Part shown: positions 1-11,049 of the stretch, piece by piece
Layout of the letters: each line of letters begins with the position of its first letter
Position numbering within the stretch: the first letter of the stretch is position 1
Origin: Calonectria ilicicola
Taxonomy: Eukaryota; Ascomycota; Sordariomycetes; Hypocreales; Nectriaceae
Length of the DNA: 64,000 nt
Direction of reading: 5' to 3'
Assembly (NCBI GenBank): GCA_020809705.1
Contig: CP085834.1
Coordinates: 1,674,001 to 1,738,000, forward strand
Program-made: the position numbers and the translations under genes
The notes under the pieces: model-generated
What the model was told of the DNA's origin: nothing
The model's input: the letters and a program-made list of their open reading frames with translations, nothing else
Database searches by the model: none

Positions 1-749
1 GAGATTTGGTGAGTATGATGCTTGAAACTACAGACTGCACAACGTGACAGCTGCCATGTTTCAGTGAGTCAAGCTGCAGCGTCGTGGTGGCTAAAATGGT
101 CGGCGTCATCATGGTCATTGTCACCCACGGCGTTGAAATTACCTCAACACTGTTTGGTCTCGTTTCATTAGGCAGACTTCTCCACGTTACATAATACGTC
201 GGTAGTTTATGCCTAGGGGCTGCAGAGTTCCTTGCTGATGGGCACGTGGCGTGAAGGATGCATATGCATTTGCACATTCGGACATTTCCATCCTGAAAGC
301 CTTGCAGGTTTGCCACCCACCAAAAGTGTGAATTCCAATTCACCACTCCCTTTACATGTCGCAGGTCTCACCTTGGTCTGACGTCGGGCGTTTTTGGCCA
401 ATCAAATGTACAAGATGCTTCTTTCCACCCTTAAATATGATAGCGACACATGTTGCTTCAGTATTCATAGTAAGACTTCTATCAATCAATGCAATTACCA
501 GGTTTCTTTTCATGTTACTCAAGGAATACATCCATTTATTTAGTACCTTCAAACATAACTCAATACCGAGAGCCGGCTTCTGGAAGCCGCCCAAAGTGAG
601 AGAAACCACTGTAGTATGCGAAAAGAAAAAAACATCTTCACTCTATTGAGTCGCCTCAAAAGATTCTATCTAGAGGTTTCTATGGTGAACCAAACGAGCG
701 TCTTACACTACGGCGCCAACCCGTAGCTCTGAAAGGTCTACTACAACTC
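1..749. other. Gene-free left edge
   Basis: I see no supportable gene here. The short open frames lack family motifs and plausible splice partners. It is the downstream flank of the dioxygenase gene on the minus strand. Confidence 0.5.
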
Positions 750-2052
750 CTAGTCATGGTCGTCTCTGTTGGCGATACCCTTTTGGGCCACTCTCCAGCC
801 TCTTGGCACATCCTCCCATTCAGTCGCAGTCATCAAGCTGTGGTTTTCAGGTTCAATGTCCCATCTGTCGCTAAAATCCCGCTGGAGGGATTTGGCGGAT
901 GACCAGCCATTTTCGTCGTGCAGAATCAGACGCATGATATATCGTTGCTTCAGAGGATCTTCTCTAGAATCAGTCCACTCGCCCCTTCCGTGAAGGATGC
1001 CGTAGTTGTTGAAAAACAAAATATCTCCGGCTTGTTGCGACAGCTTCAGCTTAGCCTCATCTGCGGCCTCCGAAATGGCCTTGATAGCGTGCTTCTTCTT
1101 GGCTGACAAGGCAGGTGCCCGAGGAGACAGAGGAAATTCCGGGTTTCCGCCAACAAATGCCGAAGCGAAATTCATCTGAAACTTGCCTTCTTCGTAGGCA
1201 AGAATAGGTCGACGCAGGCGCTTCATGGCCGTCATGTCAAATTGGGGTCTTTAACACATCGTCAGAAATTGTTCTCAAGCAGAGTGTTCAGATATACGAA
1301 CCGCCAGTTCTTCTCCCAGTACCAGTCCTCGGTCATGGTGTGCAAAACCTCCGGGTCCTTCTTGGCAAGTATATGACAAATGGCCTCGACACTAGCAAGG
1401 TACTGTTCCCCGCCCTCTTCAGGGAGGCTTTGCGTAAACATGCTGACGATATTTCCATTGTCCACATCGGTGTGAAAGCCCATACGGCAGGATCTTTCAA
1501 GAGGCCGAAGCTTGTCGCGGGTAGGGTTTGCGTATGTCCGATCCCGGATGTGGCCTGAAGGTGTTAGGATTATCGGCTTGCAAAGTGTTTTCAGTGGTTC
1601 AACAACATACTAATACTGTATTCTCTCAGCCCAGCAACGTAGCTGGTCAAGCCGGCCAGCATGATAACCCTATCCTCCTCAGGATACTTTGTAGGGTCCA
1701 AACCACGCAAAATCAAGAAGCCTCTTCCTTGGCTTACCGTCAATGAGGCTTGTTTGAGGTGCCCGCGAAGATCATCGCTCAGCGGGAAAGTATCAGGGCT
1801 GGCTAGGCCTCGTACAATATTCCGTCCTAAATTCAATGTTAATCATATTGCTTCTAAACTTGATTCAAGTATAATGGGGAGAGGCAAACCTTTGAAATAT
1901 GCAACAGCATTCTCGATTGACTTGATGTTGTCTGCACTCAAAAGCACAATATATTGGCCAGAGTTCCCTTCAAACGTCTCCCCTGTCCAGAAGAGATCCC
2001 CGGAAGTCTGGCTTGGAAACCAGATAGGTAACTCCTTCAGAACTTTAGGCAT
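750..2052 (-). CDS. TauD/TfdA-like Fe(II)/2-oxoglutarate dioxygenase
   Basis: Four exons (2052-1890, 1826-1617, 1554-1302, 1248-750) give 374 residues. The three GT-AG introns are 53-63 nt long. The start is the ATG at 2052; the frame is open further upstream but has no ATG there. The metal-binding triad of the clavaminate synthase-like fold is visible: a GFHTD motif gives His and Asp near residues 152 and 154, and the distal His lies in GILHGR near 295. An Arg near 314 fits binding of the 2-oxoglutarate carboxylate. Length and layout match fungal TauD-domain oxygenases, which hydroxylate small substrates in the cytosol; the substrate cannot be told from sequence. No pathway partner is adjacent. 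The family call is firm, the substrate unknown. Confidence 0.85.
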
Positions 2053-2915
2053 GATTGTATATCCAAGAGGATGTTCAGGGATGCTTGGCTGGTGATGAAA
2101 TGCAAAGTGATCAAAGAGAACTGCAAATATCTGCGAGTGAATACCTTGGCTAGACTGTGCTGAATAGTTAGAGTTGTGTACCGGTAAAAAGAACAAGAAA
2201 CAGAAGAAAGAGAAGCGACTGCAACTTATATATCCTTTTCAGACCACGCTTCTTAGGCTCTTCACTTCCGTGTTGAACTTGACACATCAGAATGATCAGA
2301 TGACACCGTGAATATCCACCCCATCATTTCCGCATTTGTGCAGTGTAAATTGCTCCGTGCACACATTTTCTACTTTGGAATTTTTAGTCATGATGTTTAA
2401 AATCGGACCATCTCACTCTTCCTACACCAGACTCACAGAGGTGAAGTCCATATACGGCACCGCCGTTGCTTTGGCGACAGCATCACATTTGTGAGAGCCA
2501 AGCTAGGCTGTGCAAGTCTGCCTAGAGAGCAGTGGTGACTTGACACATTCGTGGTAGGGTGGAGCATTCAATTCTTTCATTTGTGAGCAAAAGAAAATTG
2601 TTCTTTTTTTATTCCCCAACTTTTGAACCTTTGTTCAATTATGTATTTCATTCCAGAAAATGGACGGGAAAAAAGTGCTCCAAGTGTGAAAATAAAATGA
2701 AATTCTCGAATATAACGGTGTATACGTATAATCGGATGCTATTTTGAACACCGTTCATTGAACATTGCATAGTTTGTGAAACCTGTCAGACCAACACTCT
2801 CAGATGGGATGGGTGACATCGGCGTAAGCTTTGGCCAATCTCTACATGACATCAAGAGTGTATTTTCGGCTTACACGAAGATACGGAGACGCCGAATTTC
2901 AGTTGAATCTCGCCA
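2053..2915. other. AT-rich intergenic stretch, no gene seen
   Basis: It is the probable promoter side of the dioxygenase gene on the left, and otherwise AT-rich. The open frames around 2559-3006 show no family motif or splice structure. Confidence 0.4.
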
Positions 2916-3409
2916 TCATTCGTTGCGTAAAACCCAATCACGCTGCATTCGCTCCCAGGGGGTACTACACTCTTTGTTTATGGAAAGGAAGTTCAACATG
3001 GCGTAGGACAGGGGTTTCCCTTGTTCTCGTTTCCGCTTGCCGTTTACCACCAATTCCAAATCCAAGACCTGGTCTTGTGACTGTTGTTGGTGATTCTTAT
3101 CATGGCGCAGTTCATGAAGACTTGAATCGGCTTGTGCTGAAGATGGCAGCTCCCTCGAGCGCTGTGCTTGAACGCACTCGTCAGACTTGAAATTTGTGCA
3201 TGAACCGTACCCAGAATCCTTAACTCCACAGGAACTCTGGAATTTGGTAAGATTGACATCTCATCGAATGATGTGGCGAAATTTACCTGGTACGACCCGG
3301 GTTCAACGACGATAGATCCTGCGTCAATGACCTCAAGCGTGTTGCCTAAATGGTCTAGGTCCACACCAGAAGACAATTCTTTACTCTTTTCTCTGCCTAG
3401 TGTACTCAT
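2916..3409 (-). CDS. Hypothetical protein, two exons, doubtful
   Basis: An ATG at 3409 opens 41 codons ending in a CAG|GTAAAT donor. Joining to an acceptor at 3237 (intron 3237-3286, 50 nt) opens a further 106 codons ending at 2916, for 147 residues. The second exon starts with a short Cys-containing stretch and then becomes basic and Gln-rich. I recognise no family. The only support is that splicing doubles the open frame in AT-rich DNA with canonical sites. It may equally be chance. Confidence 0.25.
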
Positions 3410-4176
3410 TTTATCTGAATAAATCTTTAATCTTTAGCCTTTTGTGCTATGTTCGCAAAAGAGTTATACAGGCGAGAATGTGATTGGATTTAGTGTAGTA
3501 ATTTGCATGTTGCACTTTCTCATGCAGTGTTTATTAATTCGGCAGATTATCTGTGAACTATATACACAATTCAATACATACTCACTCTATAAATAGTCTA
3601 GCTAACGATGTATAGCTAGATTCGTTGGTGGTGTTTTTCGGGTTCTGGCAGGCGGCAAACTGGTGTTCTTCACCGGTTAGGCGAAGCAACAGCACAGCGG
3701 CTGAGGCAGTACGGGCCTCACCGCGCCTTGCATTGCATTGAGAATGGTACCCAACGTAACCAGGGGTCGGAAGAGGCAGATGAATATGACTGGCTAACCA
3801 AAGTTTCTCGGTCCGCAGGACGCCGACCAGTCGCAACCACATCCTGTAGACCACGGGGCCAATTTGATCAAGGGAAGAAATTTCGTACGCCATGATAGGC
3901 CATAACTTACCTTATCCGAATCTTCATCAAAATGATTGGGCGGCTTCCAACCAGTCTGGCCCCATCCTGTGCTATGGTGTGGCGGCCGACAGCGGACTAA
4001 AAAAGTTGAAGATACAACAACTTGTGCCTGAGTCAAGATATCACGTCCGAGTAATGAATACATTTTCAACGACTCTGGGTCAAATCACCGTTCCGTCATA
4101 TTTCAATCGTGCCATATCCTTGCTTAATTTGGTCAATTATGTCCACGCGCTGGCTATGCAAAGCTCAGGCATTCTC
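3410..4176. other. Intergenic, one half of a direct repeat
   Basis: No gene I can support. It contains the left copy of a 29-nt direct repeat (3653-3681). Minus-strand open frames at 3582-4069 can be spliced with a GTAAGT donor, but the products resemble nothing known. Confidence 0.4.
3653..3681 (+). repeat. 29-nt direct repeat, left copy
   Basis: It starts CGGCAAACTGG and ends TTCACCGGTTAGG, and matches 5164-5192 with three adjacent mismatches. The two copies lie about 1.5 kb apart in the same orientation on either side of the acetyltransferase gene. Confidence 0.6.
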
Positions 4177-5025
4177 TCACTTCTGTGGGATGTACATGTA
4201 CAGCGTGGTCTTTGCCCCAGTCGCATCATTCTTCGTACCTGGGTCATTTACTTCGCGTATTCTTTCGAACCCGAGCTTCTTGCATAATTTAGCTCCCATG
4301 TCTGTTGCATTGACCCCATGCCGGACTTGATCCTCTCTGGCGAGCTGCATGATCGTCTTAACGAGCTGTGACGCATGTCCACGATTCCAGTAAGCTGGAT
4401 GCGTCACGAGCATTTCTGTGACGTAGTAGCCAGGGAAATTACTGGGAACTATATCAGCAATATACTCGCGCGGACTGTGACCGCCATGAAACTAACGTTC
4501 GCTTAGCATCGCCGCTGATTTGACCCCAAGAGTCGTAATGGCTCTTATCAAGATCTCTGCCCTTGTTTTCTGGGAGCTCAGGGTAAGGTCCTTCGGTTAA
4601 AAGTCAGTCAGCTGTTCAGCTTTCTACCTCAACGATGCAGGACCCGGACCGTCATTGCTTTGAAATTTCCCGCAGCGAGGAGAGTCAGGTGGGAATCTTA
4701 GCCAGGCCACAGCCACAGGGACTTCCTCCCCCTGTTTAGGCGGATTCCAATCATTATTAGCTATAGTTGCCGCCGTATACTCGTTCTCCCTAGGGCTGTA
4801 CTCGTCTAGCGCCACAAAGACCGCCGAGGTCTCATTTTTGATGGCATCTGCCATCGTTTTACAGTACGATAAGAGGGTGTCATTAGGATATTTGGTATGG
4901 TGGGGTCTTTCCCATTTGAAAATCGGGGAGTAGAAAAATCCAGCTGTACAGATGATTCCAATACGCTCAATATCAGAAGGTTTTGCGAGGCGGAATGAAG
5001 GCGACGGCTTTGTGATTCCAGGCAT
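4177..5025 (-). CDS. GNAT-family N-acetyltransferase
   Basis: Three exons (5025-4650, 4590-4497, 4441-4177) give 244 residues. The N-terminal part (LAKPSDIERI) is typical of the first strand and helix of fungal GNAT proteins. After the second intron comes the core: YVTEMLVTHPAYWNRGHASQ, in which RGHAS stands for the acetyl-CoA pyrophosphate loop (Q/RxxGxG/A), followed by KLCKKLGF, the usual C-terminal 'GF' strand. It would transfer an acetyl group from acetyl-CoA to an amine; the substrate is unknown. The donor of the first intron is uncertain: two GT sites six bases apart both keep frame. A 29-nt direct repeat flanks the gene. Confidence 0.75.
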
Positions 5026-5876
5026 GATATAACTTCCGTTGCTTCTATAAAATAGGGAGCGATGCTAAATACCAGATAACCTCGAGGGAATCATTACAAT
5101 TAATATCCTGGCTTTGTGAGGCTTTGTGAGGCTTTAGTTACGCTCCGGACTCGGACCCGGACCCGGCAAACTGGCTCTCTTCACCGGTTAGGAGGGGGTT
5201 CTATCTTAAGCCTAGCCTCATATGCACGACCTTTTGAGTGAGGGTGTTGGCACCTATCAGTTCCCGTAGATGACAGTAAGCTCCATTTTTCGGTTGAACA
5301 TATTACGAAGATGGATCAGTAAGATGACGCTTGACCCGATTAGTATGAAAATGACATGCTGCTCTGTGTCATCATGACTATTACCGTCACATTTGAACTT
5401 TAAAATAAATACAAGCAATCAATCCTTATCTTATTCACAAGAAGGGGGCCATAAATCAAACGAAAGCCAAGTGTTTTTAATAGTCTAGACTTCTACGTCA
5501 AAGAGATGCATGTACCATCCTGTATCAGTAGGTGTTGCTTGCCATGTAGAATTTGGGCATAATAGCGGCACTCTAAAATTACTGTAATGGGTTAGCGCCA
5601 GTCTTACCGCAGCTGAAGGTGATTAGATGCAAACCAGATGCAAACCAGATGCATTCCACGTTGCCTTGCTATTTAAGGCGTACTGGGCCTAATTTTGATA
5701 CCCGACGAAAGCAGTGCAATTTGAATAAAATCCTCAAAAATTAAGCGTCTTTTTTCTTTGTGCAACTCGGATTTTACTCTGCCCCACAAACACCAGCTAT
5801 TTTGAAAAATAGTCCTAGCAGCCACCCTATATCATCTATTTTAATTATACACCCTTCTCTTGAATCATTTCTCATC
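5026..5876. other. Intergenic region with short tandem repeats
   Basis: Between two divergently read genes. It holds three tandem units of TGAGGCTTTG near 5115-5140, the right copy of the 29-nt repeat (5164-5192), and about two and a half units of GATGCAAACCA near 5625-5652. The last 170 bases are probably the promoter and 5' leader of the Zn2Cys6 gene. No gene is seen. Confidence 0.5.
5164..5192 (+). repeat. 29-nt direct repeat, right copy
   Basis: Partner of the copy at 3653-3681, with 26 of 29 positions identical. It may be the footprint of a duplication or of a mobile element, but no target duplication or terminal inverted repeat is obvious. Confidence 0.6.
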
Positions 5877-8094
5877 ATGGAATCACCCAATTACCCTTAT
5901 CTTAACGCTATAGATGAGGATGCATTGAATTTAACGCCAACGGAGAGTCTCGAAATGTTCTTTGTGTTTTCTGAAGACTTCCCTTTTCATAATGCTATAG
6001 ATGAGGATCCATTGAATTTAACGCCGACAGAGAGTCCTGACATGTCCGTTTTGCTTCCTGGAGAGTTCCCTGTTCAGCAATTGATTGGAAATATTTCCGG
6101 GAACGCTTCCCCATGGAATCCAATTACGTCATCGATGCCCATCACAGACGTGACATCTGAAATGTCATTGGGGAATGAGATGATGGCGCTAGAACGTGTC
6201 AGGGGGGTGAACCCTGGTTTTACTACACTCACTGATCTTTATTGTGACAATTCGCCTCAAACAATGAGAGCTCCCAGCACCGAAGCCACAATTGACAATT
6301 TGGAGCAGTTGACCCCTCCCTTTTATCAAAACTATGACTTTGAGATTCAATCCCCTGGGTTTTCAATTCTTCATTGCAATTATGGCTCCGGCGTTAGTCA
6401 ACTTTCCCCATCACCCGTCCCACTGCCAATCGCAGATTCGCCCAAGCCCAGCACTCAACAGAATGGCACTGAAGGCCAGGGGGAATCTGTCCAAGGCTCG
6501 ACAAGGAAGCGCAAGAACTTTAGCCCCGAGGGCCGCGAAAAGGTGAAGCGAGTGCGCCAAGCAAAGGCTTGCGTAAGATGTAGAATTTTGAAAGAAGCTG
6601 TAGGTAAAATCGTACAATTTTGATGCAATAGACTGACAGATTTGCTTTTCTTTCTACTTTCGGTCAGTGCGACCAGAACACCCCGTGCAAAAGATGCCTG
6701 GAGGTAGAACACACAGCACGATTATATTACCAACCGTGTTGCCGTGGATCATTAGATGGTATAATCGTCTTTCGCGCTGGGAACTCGCGTGCTGGGAAAG
6801 ACAGGTCCGAATTTCAAGACTACCGTTGGACATCTAATGACACAGTGACTCGAAACATTGTCTTGCGACATCCATATACCGACTTTAAGAAGACTATGAA
6901 ACATTCTCTACGTCTGAAATGTCGCAAGTTCATCCCGTCTCATGCTGATGTTTTGGAAGAGCCTGCCAAAACTTCGTCCGGCCTGGTGAACGTCGTGTCT
7001 CCGCCGTTTGCTTGTGTAAGTATTTATTATCTTAGGTATTGAGATTCCACCTTTTCCATCACACCTATCCGATAGATATCTCATGTAGTCGCGTAACTGA
7101 CCTCTTATCAGATTGATCAAGAGGAGTGCGTCGAAACATTGGAGCAGTTTATCATTGAGAATAAATCAGATATGCTAGATGATGTCATACACCAATTTGA
7201 CGATGAAATACTGCGAGTAAGTATGCAAGAAGCAGTTCGCTATGGAGAGAAACACAAGGTAAAAGAACCCAAAATACTCCAATCAAATATGCATGTAATA
7301 ATGTTATCTCAAAGGATTCTGCCGTTTCCAATGCTCTCAATATTAGAGCTGGCGTCTATTTTGGTCGCCGTAAAATGGTGCTGGACGGCGAAAACGTGTT
7401 GGGTCTCAAATACTTCGATAACGAACAACTGAAGGTCCATGGTTTTCCTCAAATACCAGCCATTTTGGACTTTCAAATTGATACAATGGCTATTAAATTT
7501 ATGCTCAACCAAACAAAACTTCTGGCTAAAAAACTAAAGAAACTCATATTCAACACAAATAGGAGAAAGAGCTGGTACGAAATATACCTCGTTTGCTTCG
7601 TCTTAATTACCTGTTTAGAAACGGTCCATCAACTTCAGATGGAATACATTAGCCGCTTCGCAAAATCAGTGAGAGTCTCCGGATAAACTTTGTTTGACCA
7701 TATCTGAAACTCTGCAGGCTGCGGATCCTTTGGCGAATGTCAAGTTCATCACCAAAACAATGATTAATGAATGGGTTGAGTCAGCAAAGCTCATCCTATA
7801 CCACTTCCAAGCAATTATCAAAGGAACGACACCATTCAAAATCTGGAGAAAAAGTGAGGCAGGCAGAAGAGAGATTATCAATCGGGCAGGACTGGACCTT
7901 CCTGCCGAGGAGTACATGAGGAAAATATCCCATTTACTAGATAAAAGAGGCAAGTAAGCTGAATTAAAATGCAACTTTGTCTAACAAATGTTTTAGTTGA
8001 GGAACTTTCCCTAGCCAGTAATAAAGACATCGATAATAAGAATGCCGATCCGTTGGTATGGGTTTCACGGCTTTATACTGCTGCAAATGAATGA
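5877..8094 (+). CDS. Zn2Cys6 fungal transcription factor
   Basis: Six exons (5877-6599, 6668-7015, 7112-7258, 7315-7668, 7718-7949, 7997-8094) give 633 residues. The ATG at 5877 is the first in frame; the frame is open earlier but only from a GTG. Basic residues precede the zinc cluster, which is split by intron 1: CVRC, then six residues, Cys, and CKRC; the sixth Cys is more distant (QPCC). Unusually the DNA-binding domain is central, after about 230 acidic, Ser/Pro-rich residues carrying an imperfect repeat (NAIDEDxLNLTPTES, twice). The last intron (7950-7996) needs a GC donor; the GT two bases further on leads to an early stop. Targets are unknown. This is not the usual Fungal_trans architecture but matches a class with a C-terminal helical region. 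Confidence 0.75.
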
Positions 8095-8319
8095 TTTGTA
8101 TCTACATATGTCTATGGTTGTCAATATTCACCATCTGGGCTACATGTCAAGATATAATATTGCATGAATAAGCGCGTTGCTTGCTGCGGCCGCTTCTGGT
8201 TTGTTTGGTCGAGCTCCTTACGCGACTAGGTCAGAGCTGTCTCTCAAAGGAGATATCCAAATATATACACACACACATAAATATATATCTTAATTAGCGA
8301 TGGTCAAGGAACGTTAAAT
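8095..8319. other. Convergent 3' region with microsatellite
   Basis: Short space between two genes read towards each other. A TA/CA microsatellite lies near 8258-8291. No gene. Confidence 0.5.
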
Positions 8320-11036
8320 CTATGTTGAACGATCCTTCTTGAAGAGTCTTGGTTTCCAAATTTCCGATATAAACTTTTGGCTTCGAAAGCGCTTGGGCAG
8401 TTGTTGTGATGGTGAAGGCGATGCAGGCTTGGAGGTGTCATGTCTAGGAGCCCTTGCCTCTTCGCGTTCTTCCAATCCGTTGTTCTCGTCAACATCCTGG
8501 CTTTCCCTGTTGTCGCTTTTCTGGCTTTTCTTTTCCGTGCCCTCTTGGTTGTATGTTCGGTCACTCCCTTCGTCATGTCTTTCGCCAATTTCTTCGCTTC
8601 TTGTTTCATCTATTTCATCATCGCTTCCCTCGTCAATGGCCATCCTCAATTTCATCTCTCTTCTCTCCTTTCTAACGGCCCTCACAGCCTTTACCCCCCC
8701 CCCATGCGACCAGAAAAAGTCCCTACTGAATTCCTCATCACTAGTATCGCTACCGGTGTCATACCCACCCGTTGTCTCCTCTTCTTTCAAATCTCTTTCA
8801 TTTCGTGCGGTCTCAGGCAATTCAAGATAAACGCGATTGGTAAATGATCTAGGAAATTTTGCAGTCCTCATGTCCACAAGTTCCCAGTTCACGCCGCCAA
8901 ATTGCGGGTGCCGTTTGACTTCTTTCATTCCTTTCTGTGATCCTAATCGTTTTGTTGGATCGACTTCAAGGAGTTGGTTAACGAAAGAATCTTCACTGAG
9001 GCGTCGCTTGTGCGGCGAATACACGTCCTTAGCGAAACGGTCTGTAAATATGGGCTTGTTTTTCTTTGTTCTTGTTAATATATTTTGGCGCATGACCCCG
9101 TCATCATCGTCGTAAAACGGCGATTCACCCTCGTTTAGCTCAAAGATTAAACAGCCTAGGACCCAGTAGTAACCTATCTGAGAATACACACCAGTTTTAA
9201 TTGCCTCAGGCGGAGTGCATGAGGTTATCTGATCCGGAAAGAGTTTACCAATACCAAAATCGCCGATAACAATATGTCCAGAGCAATCTAGCATAATATT
9301 ATCTGGCTTCAGGTCCCAATATACATCTTGTTTGATGAGCATTTCGAACGCCAAAACTAGCTCACAAGAGTAAAAGTCAATTAGCCCTGGGCTAAATTGG
9401 AAATAGGACCTTCGGTACTGAAATAAAGGGCCCCTAATTATATAATCCCTAATTAAATAGTAGTTGCTGTCTGTTTGAAAAATGTATTTGATTGGAGCGA
9501 AGAATGGTTCGGCGATGGTAGGCCTGAAGGTCGCCTTCCAACGATTTTGCCCTTCATTGGCAAAAGGGAGATCATGTTGGGAAATGATACTATTTTTGCT
9601 GATAATTTTAAGGGCATAGACCCGACCGGTGGACTTTCTAGTTACTTTGTAGACAGTACCGAAAGCACCCTTACCGACGATCTGATGTCTCTCAAAGCCG
9701 TCCAAAGATGTTGGTTGATCGACGAGGGCTTTATGCCCAATACTGGCCAAAACCTTCCCAAAACCGTAGTACTTGAGCTGCAGACTTGGTCGAATAGGTA
9801 TCGTTATGGTTTTGGGGTCACCACTGATGGCTTCACTGATAGAGCCACTCACAGCTATTTCGGCGTCAGTTTCGTGGGTGGCCCAGAGAGACCGTGTTCT
9901 TCCAATGATCGAGATTGAGACATTATTGAAGTTCGTAAAGTCCCGGACTACTTCACTGGGGAATTGTCAGGACATAACTAACAACGGGATGTAATTTAAT
10001 TCGAGGACACTTACAATTTGGCTTCAAAGAGGATTTGAGTAGAGTCTCCCTGCAGTTGTTTGGAAAGCCGATATGATGGAAACTGAATGGAATCTGCCTT
10101 CTCTAGGAGAGATTTCCACATTGTTGTAAAGACTTGAAATTCGTTTCCATCGACACTGCAGTATACAGTAAAAGCCGAATTCTGATCTAGCGCTTCCCAC
10201 GGCAGATAGATACTGACAGGTATCACCGTTTGCTTCTGTGGAGTTGGCCTGTGGGAAATATTGGGGACAATCTTTCGTTCTCCCCGTATGGTATCCTCAG
10301 TAATACAAATGAAATCGCCGAAAGCTTCATGTGAATGAGATGAAATTGCATCAGATATTAGAATAGAGTCAGCAATATTTTTCGGATAACCAGAAGCCAA
10401 AGAGGTAAGCATGGAAGACGCCAGACTTTCTGCCTTCGTTTTATCATCATCAAATACAATTTGATCGTCTGTCGGGCGATCTGCACAGGCGTACTTTTCG
10501 GTGTATTGCTTGGCAATTTGACAAAACCGACAAAAGTCCGTAATATATGTTTCAGCAATCTCTGGCACAAGAGGGTCTTGAAGGTTCGGGGCGGCAAGCA
10601 ACCCACAAAGAGCTGTCAGCAAAGTGCCGAGCGAAAAGTTGTTGGGATAACTGCTCGAGAACCACGGTTTACCTGATAAGCTAGACCCCATAGTTATGTG
10701 TTTTGCAATCTGCGGGTTAATCCACCAAGATTGAAAGTCAGCGCAAATCTTTCCGTTGTGATCGATGTTGGGGTGATAGACTCTTGTTTGAAAGCGTAAT
10801 AGTGGTGGCGAGCCTTCCTCTGGGAACTTGACGCTGATCCAAAACACACCGCCTTCGTAGGGAGTTTCTGGGGGGCCTTCTATGCTAGCTAGGATTTTAT
10901 CCAGGCTATCGCCTACTGGAGAAGCGCTGATGAAGGAAACTCCAGCTGCTCGAATACTTCGTAGTTCAAGGAATACCCGACGAGCCGTAGAAATGTTTTG
11001 ATGGGCCTGATACATTATCCTTGCTGATTCTTTCAT
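8320..11036 (-). CDS. E2 ubiquitin-conjugating enzyme fused to AGC-like protein kinase
   Basis: Two exons (11036-10015 and 9955-8320) give 885 residues. The intron 9956-10014 has a GTAAGT donor and CCCAG acceptor and keeps frame; the second exon has no early ATG. Residues about 15-165 are a full UBC fold: PPETPYEGGVF, then HPNIDHNGKIC with the active Cys near 98, then DPLVPEIAETY. A linker of about 270 residues follows. The kinase starts near 430: GKGAFGTV, ALKII (Lys ~457), a catalytic loop YWDLKPDN (Asp ~555), GDFG (Asp ~573) and DPTKRLG, an AGC-group signature. The usual HRD/YRD arginine is Trp, and the helix-F Asp seems replaced, so activity is uncertain. An acidic, low-complexity tail of about 170 residues ends the protein. 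The HeLo gene lies 13 nt upstream. Fused roles in ubiquitin and phosphate signalling are inferred. Confidence 0.8.
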
Positions 11037-11049
11037 CCAGATACTACTA

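Noticed and set aside
3582..4069. Possible two-exon minus-strand gene using a GTAAGT donor near 3910
   Set aside because: Two reading frames splice equally well, neither product resembles a known protein, and no good ATG leads.
8339..9918. Plus-strand open frames opposite the E2-kinase gene
   Set aside because: They mirror the coding strand, have no domain motifs and no splice logic.
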